Shown: one piece after another, positions 1 to 9,720 of the stretch | Layout: every line of letters begins with the position of its first letter | How positions within the stretch are numbered: the stretch's first letter is position 1 | NCBI GenBank assembly: GCA_947581615.1 | Contig: CANPVD010000093.1 | Coordinates: 1-46,018, forward strand | DNA length: 46,018 bases | Direction: 5' to 3' | Source: Candidatus Humimonas hydrogenitrophica | GTDB taxonomy: Bacteria; Gemmatimonadota; Gemmatimonadetes; Palauibacterales; Palauibacteraceae | The notes under the pieces: model-generated | The model's database searches: none | What the model was told of the DNA's origin: nothing | The model's input: only the letters and a program-made list of their open reading frames with translations | Program-made: the position numbers and the translations under genes

Positions 1-455
1 GTGCCTTTCTCTACCTGCTGGCCGCCGTGTTCTTCTCGGTGGGGCTCCACCCCGTGGGTGCGCGCTGGATTCAGCGTCACTGGCTGATGGAGGACGAGCA
101 GGAGACCTACAGCTACTACGGGCGCATGAACACGCTCGCCTTCAACGTGGGATTCCACAACGAGCACCACGACTTCCCGTCCATTCCCTGGAACCGCCTG
201 CCCAAGATCAAGCAGAGGGCGCCGGAGTACTACCTGGAGCTCAAGTCGCACGCCTCGTGGTCGCGGCTCCTCCTCCAGTTCGTGTTCGACCCGAGCCTGT
301 CGCTGTACTCGCGCATGGTGCGGGAGCGACAGGGCCACTCGGCGAGCCACGCCGCGGCGGAGATCCGGCGGACGAGCGAGACAGGCCGGAGCACCCCGGA
401 TCCCGAGTCGTTCCGGTCCCCGGCTCGGGCTCCTCGCCGAGCCCGACGGCCCTGA
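1..455 (+). CDS. Sphingolipid delta-4 (dihydroceramide) desaturase-like protein, 3' end only
   Basis: The reading frame is open from base 3 and the gene begins before the window. The visible residues resemble the C-terminal third of DES1-type dihydroceramide desaturases, membrane di-iron enzymes that add the 4,5 double bond to the sphingoid base. A GLHPV segment is followed by ETYSYYG and then the third histidine box in the form HNEHHDFP, a spelling typical of the DES1 group rather than of ordinary acyl-lipid desaturases. A YYxxL...SW...FV.DP...YSRM tail also matches. The last 35 or so residues (Arg/Pro/Ser-rich) do not look conserved, and a decayed MutS-like gene abuts on the other strand, so the natural 3' end may be altered. 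The family is clear; substrate specificity is inferred. Confidence 0.8.
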   Translation, partial: AFLYLLAAVFFSVGLHPVGARWIQRHWLMEDEQETYSYYGRMNTLAFNVGFHNEHHDFPSIPWNRLPKIKQRAPEYYLELKSHASWSRLLLQFVFDPSLSLYSRMVRERQGHSASHAAAEIRRTSETGRSTPDPESFRSPARAPRRARRP

Positions 456-865
456 GGAGCTCGAGGGCGTTGGTGGAGGCCGCCGGTCCGGGAGCCGTGG
501 CCGGCGTTCCCAGGAGTCGACCCAGCGACACGGGGCCGAAGAGGTCCCGGTCGGCGGCGTAGGGAGGGTCGACGGGCGCGGATGGCCCCGGATCCGCTGG
601 CAACGCGGCCCACGCCCGCTCGAGTCGGGCCAGCCCCTCTCTGGCCAGCATGGCCAGCTGCGGCATGCCAGCGCTCGCGTCGACGGACGGCGCGGTGCTC
701 CCGGACGAGGACCACGAAGGCGATGAGAGCGACGATGGCGCCGAGACGGAGCAGGGTCGGCAGGGGAGGACCCACGTGCTCGGCCAGGACCCCCGGATCC
801 GCCGCCGCGGCCGCGTCGTAGCGCTCCTCTCGCTCGCGATACCGTGAGCTCGGGCCCGTCGTCAT
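420..865 (-). pseudogene. Decayed MutS-like (MutS-related ATPase family) N-terminal fragment
   Basis: An ATG at 865 overlaps the stop of the upstream glycosyltransferase (ATGA). It opens a frame with an N-terminal YREREERYD stretch, a hydrophobic segment (LLRLGAIVALIAFVVLV) and HRAVRRRERW. Around 660-700 the similarity moves to another frame, which continues as REGLARLERAW, a PPYAADRDLFGP box and SLGRLL. The same order (short helical start, membrane segment, then HPYADDLDLFG-like box) occurs in bacterial MutS-related proteins of about 600 residues that carry a C-terminal ATPase. Here the ATPase half is absent. I read this as a frameshifted and truncated remnant; its downstream limit is approximate and the family assignment is from memory of the motif. 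Confidence 0.5.
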
Positions 866-2163
866 CGTCTCCCCGCCGACTCGAGCCTCTCTTCGATCGC
901 GTCGCACGCCCGGCGCAGGCCGTCCTCCGCCCGGACCACGCGCCCCACCTCGGCGGCCCGTTCCCGGAGGGACGGGGCCCCGAGCAGAGCGCGCAGCTCC
1001 CGCCCGGCCGTGGCACCTCGATAGCGCCGTGGTGCGAGCACTCTCGCGACCCCCAGGCGCTCCGCCCGGTGCGCGTTGTCGGGCTGGTCGTGGGCGAAGG
1101 GCACCACCAGCATGGGGACCCCGGCCCGGAGCGCCTGGGCCAGCGTTCCGATCCCGCCCTGGTGCACGACGGCCGCCGAGCGCGGAAACAGCTCGGCGTA
1201 GGACGCGTAGTCGGCCACCCGCACCCCGTCCGGAAGCGGCTGCGCCGGCCGGTTTTCGGGACGCGGACCCGTCAGCAGCACGGCCCGGACGCCGATTCGG
1301 CGCGCGGCATCGAGGCTCTCCTCGTAGAAGTCTCCGGCGGCCGCGACGGCCGAGGAGCCCAGCGTGAACACGACGGGGGCGGGGCCCCGGTCCAGGAAGT
1401 CGGCGAGCCCCCGTCGGCCCCCCGCGACCCCGGACCCGCCGTCCGGCGCGCGGTCGTAGAACACGTGTCCCATCACCCGGACGTGCTCGGGCCAGTCGGG
1501 CTGCGGCCGGGCCAGCAATCGCGAGAAGAGGGCCAGCGCGCAGTCGGGGGAGTGCTGGCCCTCGAACAGGGGGTTCCCGCCGGGCGGCAGGCCTCGCTCC
1601 TCCCTCAGCCGGGCCACCGGCTCCGTCCATTCGCGGGTGGCTCGACGGGCGAGGGCCACGATCGCCCGCGCCGCGCCCGGCAGCCGCTCGAGACGCTTCA
1701 TCCACGGTGCCGGCGGAAACACGGGCAGATCGTGCTCCGAGAACAGCGAGATCGGTGAGAGCACCGTGGACACCCACGCGAGCCCCCGTTCCTCGGCCAC
1801 GATCGGCCCCGAGAAGGTGATCGGGTGGGTGACGAGGAGGTCGGCTCCCTCGGCCGCCGAGGACAGGTCCTCGTAGCTCGCCCGCAGGGAGGGCATGAGG
1901 AGCTCTCGCACCAGCCGCTCCGTGCCGCGCCAGCGGTCCAGGATGCGGCGCACCAGCACCGTGTCACCCGGATCCACATCGGGTCGGATCGGCCGGAAGC
2001 CGACCCCCTGACTCTCCACGTAGTCCCGGTAGTACGCGCTCGTGGCTAGGACCGGCTCGTGGCCCCTGGCCGCGAGCTCGACCGCGAGGCCCAGGTACGG
2101 GTTCACGTCGCCGTAGGAACCGAGAGTCGCGAGGACGATCCGCCGGCCCTTCACGCGCGCCAC
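862..2163 (-). CDS. Glycosyltransferase family 1 (MGT/UGT type, GT-B fold)
   Basis: A 433-residue protein. The N-terminal half starts with a Rossmann strand, RRIVLATLGSYGDVNPYLGLA, typical of the GT28-like acceptor domain of sterol glucosyltransferases and macrolide or glycopeptide glycosyltransferases. The C-terminal half has the UDP-sugar binding signature: VVFTLGSS, then a VVHQGGIGTLAQALRAGVPMLVVPFAHDQ region with the His and the terminal Asp-Gln that contact the nucleotide sugar. It probably glycosylates a lipid or small hydrophobic acceptor; the acceptor cannot be told from sequence. The adjacent sphingolipid desaturase-like gene makes a lipid substrate an attractive guess only. The 3' end overlaps the decayed MutS-like gene by 4 bases. 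Confidence 0.88.
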   Translation of the reverse strand: MARVKGRRIVLATLGSYGDVNPYLGLAVELAARGHEPVLATSAYYRDYVESQGVGFRPIRPDVDPGDTVLVRRILDRWRGTERLVRELLMPSLRASYEDLSSAAEGADLLVTHPITFSGPIVAEERGLAWVSTVLSPISLFSEHDLPVFPPAPWMKRLERLPGAARAIVALARRATREWTEPVARLREERGLPPGGNPLFEGQHSPDCALALFSRLLARPQPDWPEHVRVMGHVFYDRAPDGGSGVAGGRRGLADFLDRGPAPVVFTLGSSAVAAAGDFYEESLDAARRIGVRAVLLTGPRPENRPAQPLPDGVRVADYASYAELFPRSAAVVHQGGIGTLAQALRAGVPMLVVPFAHDQPDNAHRAERLGVARVLAPRRYRGATAGRELRALLGAPSLRERAAEVGRVVRAEDGLRRACDAIEERLESAGRR

Positions 2164-2303
2164 CCGCTCTCCGGGCTCCTCGCTCGTAGCCGCGCCCGGA
2201 CCTTCTGCGTAGGGAAATTACCCACGGATCGCCCCGGCAATCTCCCGACAGACTCGGGCGTCCCTTCCGCCGAGCTTGAGGATCGCGCGAACGGAGGTCA
2301 CAA

Positions 2304-2405
2304 GTGTCACGCAAGCAGAGAGATCTCATCTGGAGCGTCGGTCTCACGGTCCTCGCCGTGGGTCTCGCGCTCCTGGTCACGGCGACGAGCCTGGCCGCAC
2401 GGTAG
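2304..2405 (+). CDS. Small single-span membrane protein, 33 residues
   Basis: A GTG codon preceded by GGAGG with a 6-base spacer opens a 33-codon frame ending in TAG. The product starts with a basic/polar N-terminus (MSRKQRDLIW) followed by one long hydrophobic helix of about 20 residues rich in Leu, Val, Ala and Gly, and ends in AAR. This is the usual look of a bacterial small membrane protein with N-in topology by the positive-inside rule. It is divergent from the glycosyltransferase and has no partner gene nearby. Function unknown. Support comes from the ribosome binding site and the clean hydrophobic profile. Confidence 0.55.
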   Translation: MSRKQRDLIWSVGLTVLAVGLALLVTATSLAAR

Positions 2406-2577
2406 CGGCGCGAGGGGCCACCCGACAGACGGCCCCCTCTCTCACACGGGTTGCTCCAGGAGGCCGGCGATCCCCTGGACCCGCCGCTCCGGGGAGCAGG
2501 CCCTCACCTGCCGGTTTCGCCCCCACGCCGGCAGCCTCGACCGCACGAACATCCTCCTCCGGCCCCTTCGGCCTCTC

Positions 2578-2825
2578 TCATTCCTCCTTGGGCGCCTCCA
2601 GTCCTACGGCGACCATGGTGGGAAGGAACTCCGTGGCCGCCTAGTCGGACAGGCACCGGACCCTGAACGGGTCCCGGTCGAGGACGGCGTCCAGCGCGGT
2701 ACCTTCCGGCCGGAGGCCAGGAAGCTCCCCCTGGCGTTTTCGGTCTCGAGGAACGTGATGTGCTCTTCGAGGTGTCGATCGATCTCCTCGACGGGTCGCC
2801 TGCAGGTGAGCGAGACGATGAACAT
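2578..2825 (-). pseudogene. YciI-family protein, decayed (frameshift/deletion plus in-frame TAG)
   Basis: From an ATG at 2825 the frame reads MFIVSLTCRRPVEEIDRH, LEEHITFL, then FLASGRKVP, a good match to the first half of YciI-like dimeric alpha/beta-barrel proteins. The family's central GGVILA strand is missing. Similarity resumes in another frame as LDAVLDRDPF and continues to a TEF.PTM tail ending in a TGA at 2578, but with a TAG at the place where the family usually has Tyr (SD-stop-AATEF). So one deletion with frame change and one nonsense codon have destroyed it. Intact members are about 95 residues and lack a common well-defined function. Confidence 0.72.
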
Positions 2826-2948
2826 GGCTCTTTCCGATTCGAGACAGTCGTTTGCCCGCGGCCGGCGCGAGCGCCGCCGGGCGCCGGCCCCAGGGCGGGC
2901 CGCCGGTCCACAGGGTGGGGACGGCGACGCCGACCGTCCAACGCCGCC

Positions 2949-5834
2949 ATGAGCCTGGGCGGCGGCCGCTCCCCCGACGAGTTCAGGGCCTCCGAGCCCC
3001 TGAAGGACCAGGTGGGCCTGCTGGGCACCCTGCTGGGCCGCGCCATCCGCGAGCGTGGCGGCCAGGAGACCCTCGACCGGGTCGAGGCGCTGCGGCTGGC
3101 GTGCCGGGAGGCCGCGCGGTCCGGCGATCCGGGACCCCGGCGCCGGGCCGCCGGGCGCATCGCCGAGCTGGACCTCGAAGCGATCGGCTGGCTCCTCCGC
3201 GCCTACACGACCTTCTTCCGGCTCGTGAACCAGGCCGAGCAGCGCGAGATCGTGCGGGTGAACCGCGAGCGCTCGCGCGAAGGCGGCCTCGACCGACCGC
3301 GCCCCGGCTCCATCGAGGAGGCCGTGGCCGGGCTCGCCGACCGGGGGCTGGACGCCGGAGACGTTTCCGCCCTCCTGGATCGGCTGGAGGTCATCCCGAC
3401 CTTCACGGCCCACCCCACCGAGGCCCGCCGCGCCCCCGTCCTCGGCAAGCAGCGGCGCATCGCGGATCTGCTGACGGCGCTCCAGGACCCGGGCAGGACA
3501 CCACAGGAGGAAGACGCGACGCAGGACCGGCTCTTCGACCAGGTCGCCCTCCTGCTGGCCACGCGCGAGGTGCGCTCGGAGCGGCCGACGGTCCGGGACG
3601 AGGTGGAGCAGGGCCTCTACTTCCTGGAGCGCTCGGTGTGGGATGCGGTCCCCCGCATCCACGAGGACGTGGACCGCGCCTTCCGGCGGTGTTTCGGCGA
3701 GGCGCCGGACCTGGTCGCGCCGTTCCTCCGCTACCGGTCCTGGATCGGGGGCGACCGCGACGGCAACCCCAACGTCACCGCCGACGTCACCCGGTGGACG
3801 CTGGCCACCCAGCGGGCCCGCGCCGCCCGCCTCCACGCCCGCGAGCTCGAGCGCCTGCGCGACGAGCTCAGCCTCTCGGCCTCCGAGGTGGAAGTCCCGG
3901 CCGAGCTCACCGCGTCCATCGAGCGGGACCGGCGCGAGCTCGGGGTTCCGGAGGCGGCCCTGTCCACCCACCAGGACGAACCCTACCGCCAGAAGCTCAC
4001 GTGCATGCTGGTCCGCCTCGAGCGCGTAAGGGAGGCGGCCGAACGGAGGGCGCGGACCGATGGCCAGCCGGAGCCCGCCGGGGCCCGGACGGACGTGGCG
4101 CCGGCAAAGTCCGACGCCGACGAGACGCCCGACGGAGCCTGGAGCGCGGGAGAGTTGGAGGCCGATCTCGATCTGATCGACCGCTGCCTGCGGCGGACGG
4201 GCTTCGAGGCAGTGGCGCGGACCGGACGACTGCGGCGAGCGCGGTGTCTGGTGCGCACCTTCGGGCTGCACCTCGCGAGCCTCGACATCCGAGAGCACAG
4301 CGGCATGCACGAGCGGGCGGTCGCGAGCGTGCTGCGGTCGGCCGGGGTCACGCCCGACTACGCATCCCTGCCGGAGGCGACGCGTCTCGAGATCCTGGAT
4401 CGGGAGCTCCGGAAGCCCGAGCCGCTCCGCCCGGACGGCTCCGAGCTCGCGGCCGAGGCACGCCGCGTCCTCGACACCCTGGGCGTCGTTCGCGAGGCGG
4501 TGCGGCGCGACCCTCGTTCGATCGGAGCCTACGTCGTGAGCATGACCCACGAGCTCAGCGACATCCTGGAGCCGATGCTGCTGGCGCGCGTGGCCGGCGT
4601 GTGGCGACTCGAGGCGGACGGGGTGCGCTGCTCCCTGGACTTCGTGCCCCTGTACGAGACGATCGAGGACCTGCGCGCCGCCGGGGACCGGCTGCGAAGC
4701 CTGCTTCGTCACCCCCTGTACCGCCTTCAGGTGGAGGCGCGTGGGTCGATGCAGGAGGTGATGCTCGGCTATTCCGACGGCAACAAGGACGGGGGCTACT
4801 GGATGGCCAACTGGGCCTTGCGGCGCGCCCAGGAGGAGCTGGGGCGAACCTGCCGCGACGAGGGCGTGGAGCTCCGGCTGTTCCACGGCCGGGGCGGCAC
4901 GGTGGGTCGCGGTGGTGGACGCTCGAACCGCGCCATCCTGGCCATGCCCCCCGTGGTCCAGAACGGCCGGTTCCGGGCCACCGAGCAGGGAGAGGTGATC
5001 TCCTTCCGCTACTCGCTCCCGGAGATCGCCCACCGGCACCTGGAGCAGATCGTGAGTGCCGTGCTGCGTGGTGCCGCCGCGTCGGAGGGAGCGCCCCGCC
5101 CGGCCGACGGCGACCCGGCGCGAGCCGAGCTGCTGGAGGGCATGGCGGAGCGCGGCATGGCCGCCTACCGGGAGCTCCTGGAGGCCGGGGGCTTCTGGAC
5201 GTGGTATCTGCGAGCCACCCCGATCCGCCACATCAGCCGCCTCCCGCTGGCGTCCCGACCCGCATCCCGGCAGGCGGGGGAGATCGAGTTCGAGGGGCTC
5301 CGGGCCATCCCGTGGAATTTCGCCTGGAGCCAGACGCGCTACCTGGTGCCCGGCTGGTTCGGGACGGGGCGGGCGCTCGGACCGCTGGTCGAGGATCCCC
5401 GGACGTTGGAGGCCTGCCGGGCGATGTACCGGGAGTGGCCCTTCTTTCGGGCCGTGGTCGATGACGCTCAGCGCGAGATGGGACGGGCGCGCCTGGAGCT
5501 GAGCCGCATGTACGCCGCGCTGGCCGAGGCGGAGGGCGGCGGCATCCACGCTCGCATCGAGGCCGAGTTCGAGCGAGCCCGCTCCGCGCTGCTCCGCATC
5601 ACGGGCCAGCGGGACCTGCTGGACAACGAGCCGGTGATCCAGGAGTCCATCCGGCTTCGGAACCCCTACACGGATGTCCTGAACCTCCTGCAGCTCGAGC
5701 TCCTCCGCCGCTGGCGGGCGGCCGGAGACACGGCGGAGAGCGGCGCGGCACGGGAAGACGACCGGAGCCGACTGGCCGGCGAGATCCTCCTCAGCCTGAA
5801 CGGCATCGCGGCGGCCATGCAGAGCACGGGGTGA
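2949..5834 (+). CDS. ppc: Phosphoenolpyruvate carboxylase
   Basis: A 961-residue cytoplasmic enzyme that carboxylates PEP with bicarbonate to oxaloacetate, feeding the TCA cycle and aspartate-family amino acids. The family landmarks appear in order: FTAHPTEARR (catalytic His), SERPTVRDE, WIGGDRDGNPNVT, LDIREHSGMHERA, LGYSDGNKDGGYW, the mobile glycine loop FHGRGGTVGRGGG, and IPWNFAWSQTRYLVPGWFG. The C-terminus reads RNPYTDVLNLLQ...LNGIAAAMQSTG, the expected end. Length is normal for the family. I chose the ATG at 2949 because it puts the first conserved region near residue 15; the frame is open further upstream, but that part overlaps the YciI remnant. It has no operon partner. Confidence 0.96.
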   Translation: MSLGGGRSPDEFRASEPLKDQVGLLGTLLGRAIRERGGQETLDRVEALRLACREAARSGDPGPRRRAAGRIAELDLEAIGWLLRAYTTFFRLVNQAEQREIVRVNRERSREGGLDRPRPGSIEEAVAGLADRGLDAGDVSALLDRLEVIPTFTAHPTEARRAPVLGKQRRIADLLTALQDPGRTPQEEDATQDRLFDQVALLLATREVRSERPTVRDEVEQGLYFLERSVWDAVPRIHEDVDRAFRRCFGEAPDLVAPFLRYRSWIGGDRDGNPNVTADVTRWTLATQRARAARLHARELERLRDELSLSASEVEVPAELTASIERDRRELGVPEAALSTHQDEPYRQKLTCMLVRLERVREAAERRARTDGQPEPAGARTDVAPAKSDADETPDGAWSAGELEADLDLIDRCLRRTGFEAVARTGRLRRARCLVRTFGLHLASLDIREHSGMHERAVASVLRSAGVTPDYASLPEATRLEILDRELRKPEPLRPDGSELAAEARRVLDTLGVVREAVRRDPRSIGAYVVSMTHELSDILEPMLLARVAGVWRLEADGVRCSLDFVPLYETIEDLRAAGDRLRSLLRHPLYRLQVEARGSMQEVMLGYSDGNKDGGYWMANWALRRAQEELGRTCRDEGVELRLFHGRGGTVGRGGGRSNRAILAMPPVVQNGRFRATEQGEVISFRYSLPEIAHRHLEQIVSAVLRGAAASEGAPRPADGDPARAELLEGMAERGMAAYRELLEAGGFWTWYLRATPIRHISRLPLASRPASRQAGEIEFEGLRAIPWNFAWSQTRYLVPGWFGTGRALGPLVEDPRTLEACRAMYREWPFFRAVVDDAQREMGRARLELSRMYAALAEAEGGGIHARIEAEFERARSALLRITGQRDLLDNEPVIQESIRLRNPYTDVLNLLQLELLRRWRAAGDTAESGAAREDDRSRLAGEILLSLNGIAAAMQSTG

Positions 5835-5930
5835 GCGGCGGCCTTCGGCCGCCCGGCGCCCCTCCGCCCCGGGTCGGCCGAGCTCGGACCGGGGACGGCC
5901 GCGAGGTGAGGCCGCTGGATCAGGTCCCGT

Positions 5931-6173
5931 TCACGCCTTCGAGAAGAGCGCGAAGAAGCCCCCCCGGGGGTCGCTGGCCTGGACCATCCGTCCCCCGCCG
6001 GGCACCTCCATCGGACCGTTGAGGACCTTCCCGCCCGCTGCCGTGATCCGCGCCACGGACGCGTCCAGGTCCATGGTGTCGACGTGCATGCACCCGAACA
6101 GGGCCGAGTAGAACTCCCACGCCGCGGCGGGCGTGAGCAGCTCCTACCACACGAAGCGTCCGTCGATGGTCAC
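5931..6173 (-). pseudogene. VOC (glyoxalase/dioxygenase superfamily) protein, decayed
   Basis: A GTG at 6173, preceded by GGAGGGGGAG, starts MTIDGRFVW and is followed at once by TAG. The frame then continues as ELLTPAAAWEFYSALFG, jumps to VARITAAGGKVLNGPMEVPGG and ends in QASDPRGGFFALFSKA with TGA at 5931. VOC domain proteins of this type begin GRFVWYELxTxDxxAAxxFY and end with DPxGAxFALF, so the TAG replaces the conserved Tyr and about 30 residues between the two beta-alpha-beta modules are missing. A single-domain or half-size metalloenzyme has thus been lost. It lies downstream of a MarR gene that may once have controlled it. Confidence 0.75.
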
Positions 6174-6321
6174 GACCGCTCCCCCTCCGATGCGGCTCTC
6201 GCCGCGAGCGGATCCGATCCCGTGTCGGCCTATGGGGCGTGAGGGCTCAACCGGGCCGCGCACGTCCACCGCGGCCGCGTCGTATACGACTTGGACTGGT
6301 CCAGCGGCAGGTCTCGGGGGC

Positions 6322-6777
6322 TCATTCTCCACCTCCCTCCCGGTCTTCGTCGGCGGCATCCGCCGCCACGACCGCGGCATCGAAGCCGAGCTTGAGCTCG
6401 GCCGCAAGCTCCGGTCCGAGCACGCTCACCACCCGGTCGTGGGCCTCTCGCCACAAAGGGAGGGCCTCCTCCAGCGTCTTCCGCCCCTTCACCGTGAGCC
6501 GTACCACCCGAACCCGGCCATCCGCCTCGGAGCGCTCGCGCCGGAGGAGGCCTGACGCTTCGAGCGGATCCAGGTTCCGCGACAACGTCGTGAGGTCCAT
6601 GGCGAGGATTTCGGCCAGTGCGCCCATGGGCGCCTCGCGCTCTTCGAGGAGGGAGGCCGCGTTGAGCACGGTGAGCTGCGTCGCCTGGATGTCCATGGGC
6701 CGCAGGGCCTCGTCATAGAGGCGCGTCAGCGCCCGGGACACGCGCCGGACGCGGAAGCACAGGCATTCTTCGGCCAT
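6322..6777 (-). CDS. MarR-family transcriptional regulator
   Basis: A 151-residue winged-helix protein. The N-terminal helix (MAEECLCFRVRRVSRALTRLYDEAL) is typical of MarR dimerisation regions; the DNA-binding part follows as MGALAEILAMDLTTLSRNLDPLEASGLLRRERSEADGRVR, where the basic beta-wing ends in ADGRVRVVRLT. The C-terminal helix closes the dimer interface. The Cys-Leu-Cys near the start (residues 5 and 7) could be a thiol sensor, but that is speculation. The ATG at 6777 is chosen because conserved sequence begins immediately after it. A rare GTATAC palindrome (6812-6817) lies 35-40 bases upstream and could be its operator. The neighbour it would be expected to regulate, the VOC gene, is broken. 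Confidence 0.88.
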   Translation of the reverse strand: MAEECLCFRVRRVSRALTRLYDEALRPMDIQATQLTVLNAASLLEEREAPMGALAEILAMDLTTLSRNLDPLEASGLLRRERSEADGRVRVVRLTVKGRKTLEEALPLWREAHDRVVSVLGPELAAELKLGFDAAVVAADAADEDREGGGE

Positions 6778-7126
6778 CGTTCGCGCCGCGTCCCGGTGGT
6801 CCACGATGGTTGTATACACACCTATCGTCGGGTCGCGCAAGACCGCCCCGGGTGGCCGGTGCTCTCTCTGGGCCGGAGCCCCCCGGGCGAGCGTCGGTCC
6901 CGCGTCCCGGCGGTGGCGCGCATCGCCATCAACCACGTGGCGCCCGCAGAAGTCGCGCAGTCCCTGGCCAGGCGGATCCGAGACGGTCGAGGCGAAGCTG
7001 TCGCCAAGGAGATCCATGACCCGCTGGAGAAGGTCCCCCTGGACCGTGTTCGTGGACGGTGGCATGACGGACGACCCGGACCTCGCCCATGGGGGCTGAG
7101 AGCGGCCGTTCGGGCACGCCGAGGGC
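6778..7126. other. About 350-base gap between MarR gene and acyl-CoA ligase
   Basis: No gene is recognised here. On the minus strand the frame leading into the MarR gene stays open for some 120 codons upstream of its ATG, with a stretch (GDLLQRVMDLLGDSFAST, then GLRDFCGRHVVDGDA) that looks protein-like but matches no family I know. On the plus strand there is a similarly ambiguous stretch (INHVAPAEVAQSLARRI). One may be a remnant of a lost gene. The only clear signal is the AT-rich patch with GTATAC at 6812-6817, probably the MarR promoter/operator. Confidence 0.4.
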
Positions 7127-8746
<1,620 letters not shown>

Positions 8747-9042
8747 GGCGACCTCCGGGCACAGGTGGGTGGAACCTGGTCCGTCAAGCTAATTTGCCAC
8801 ATCGAACGTCGCACCTGGAGGACCGGCTCAGGGCGGCCGGAGAGCCATCGAGTACCCTGTTCGGGCACGAATCCAGGTGCCGTCCTCGGCGAAGGCACCC
8901 GGCATGCCCGCTCGAGCGCGGGTGGCGGCCCCGGTGCCGTAGCGAGGACGGGGGGACTCGTTGCCCCTTGCTTCGGACCACTGGACACGCGAGCGTTTAG
9001 CCGCTGGTCCTAATACCTCAGCCTCGTCAGGAAGGTGGTTGG
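8747..9042. other. Intergenic region, divergent promoters expected
   Basis: 296 bases between the minus-strand ligase and the plus-strand membrane protein. It contains an AT-richer patch near 8788-8800 (CTAATTTG) on the ligase side and TAATAC at 9011-9016 on the other side. Neither can be paired with a convincing second promoter hexamer. I see no small gene or structured RNA. Confidence 0.4.
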
Positions 9043-9498
9043 ATGAATGCGAAGCGCGCAACCGCAGCCGGGGTCATCGCGACTGCCTCGATGACGTCCC
9101 TTCTGTTGGTGGAACCATCGGTCGGGCTCCCGAGGATCGCCATCGGGTCGATGCTCAGCAGCATCATGTCCGCGGTGTCATCGCACACCGGCGTCGGAGC
9201 GGCCTGGGGCTGGGTGATCGACGTCGCCCTCGGCATCCTCTTCGCGATGGTCTATGCCGGCTACTTCGTAAACCGGCTGCCAGGCAGCGCGCTCGTGCGC
9301 GGCCTGCTGTTCGGCTGCCTGGTCTTCGTGTTGTCCCAGTTGATCTTCGCACCCATGACCGGCACCGGCGTATTCTCCGGCGGAGACATCGAGCTCCTGA
9401 TCGGCGGACTCCTGGGACACCTCGTGTTCGGCGGCGTCCTCGGATACGTGTACGGCGAAGGGGAAGCATCGGCCGCGCAGCCCGCGTTCCAGGGATAG
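9043..9498 (+). CDS. Four-helix integral membrane protein (DUF6789-like)
   Basis: A 151-residue protein with about four predicted membrane segments: residues 8-24, 50-70 (WGWVIDVALGILFAMVYAGYF), 82-102 (LVRGLLFGCLVFVLSQLIF) and 122-142 (LLIGGLLGHLVFGGVLGYVYG). The arrangement AGVIATASMTSLLLVEP near the start and a final GHLVFGGVLGYVYG resemble small bacterial membrane proteins of the DUF6789 type. Their function is unknown. AGGAAGG stands about 8 bases before the ATG. It is not obviously linked to the convergent tRNA cluster downstream. Confidence 0.72.
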   Translation: MNAKRATAAGVIATASMTSLLLVEPSVGLPRIAIGSMLSSIMSAVSSHTGVGAAWGWVIDVALGILFAMVYAGYFVNRLPGSALVRGLLFGCLVFVLSQLIFAPMTGTGVFSGGDIELLIGGLLGHLVFGGVLGYVYGEGEASAAQPAFQG

Positions 9499-9591
9499 CG
9501 GGGCCCGAGAACCTGCGCGACGAACCCTTCCCGGAGGGCAGAAATCCGTCCCGGAAGGTCGAAAGGTCGCCTTCCGGGGTCCTGCGGTGAG

Positions 9592-9673
9592 CGGAGGGGG
9601 AGGGATTCGAACCCTCAAGCCCTTGCGGGCGCCGGTTTTCGAGACCGGTGCATTGCCGTTCTGCCACCCCTCC
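9592..9673 (-). tRNA. tRNA-Ser (anticodon CGA)
   Basis: On the minus strand a 7-bp acceptor stem (GGAGGGG/CCCCTCC), a short D stem, an anticodon stem CCGGT/ACCGG with loop CTCGAAA (anticodon CGA, codon UCG), a long variable arm typical of class II tRNAs, and a T arm GAGGG-TTCGAAT-CCCTC. The discriminator base is G, as in tRNA-Ser. The CCA end is not encoded. Last of a four-tRNA cluster. Confidence 0.95.
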
Positions 9674-9720
9674 GGGACCGCACCCGGGACGAGGCCGGGA
9701 GGGCCGTTCTTTTCACGCAA

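Noticed and set aside
2406-2577. Minus-strand 36-codon ORF (starts MFVRSRLPAWG) with GGAGG before its ATG
   Set aside because: No hydrophobic or conserved pattern, Arg-rich like random GC-rich translation; the GGAGG is part of the end of the YciI remnant.
2604-5549. Very long minus-strand open frame (over 900 codons) opposite ppc
   Set aside because: It is a shadow of ppc in GC-rich DNA: low-complexity Arg/Gly/Pro/His composition and no known motif. Only its extreme downstream end coincides with the real YciI remnant.
5837-5853. 7-bp GC hairpin right after the ppc stop as intrinsic terminator
   Set aside because: There is no T-tract on either side, and GC hairpins of this length are common by chance at this composition.
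2578-6173. Amber recoding (e.g. pyrrolysine or suppressor tRNA) to explain TAG in the YciI and VOC genes
   Set aside because: Both genes also have internal deletions, and neither family uses a special residue there. Many true genes here (saccharopine dehydrogenase aside) end in TAG or TGA normally, so decay is the simpler reading.
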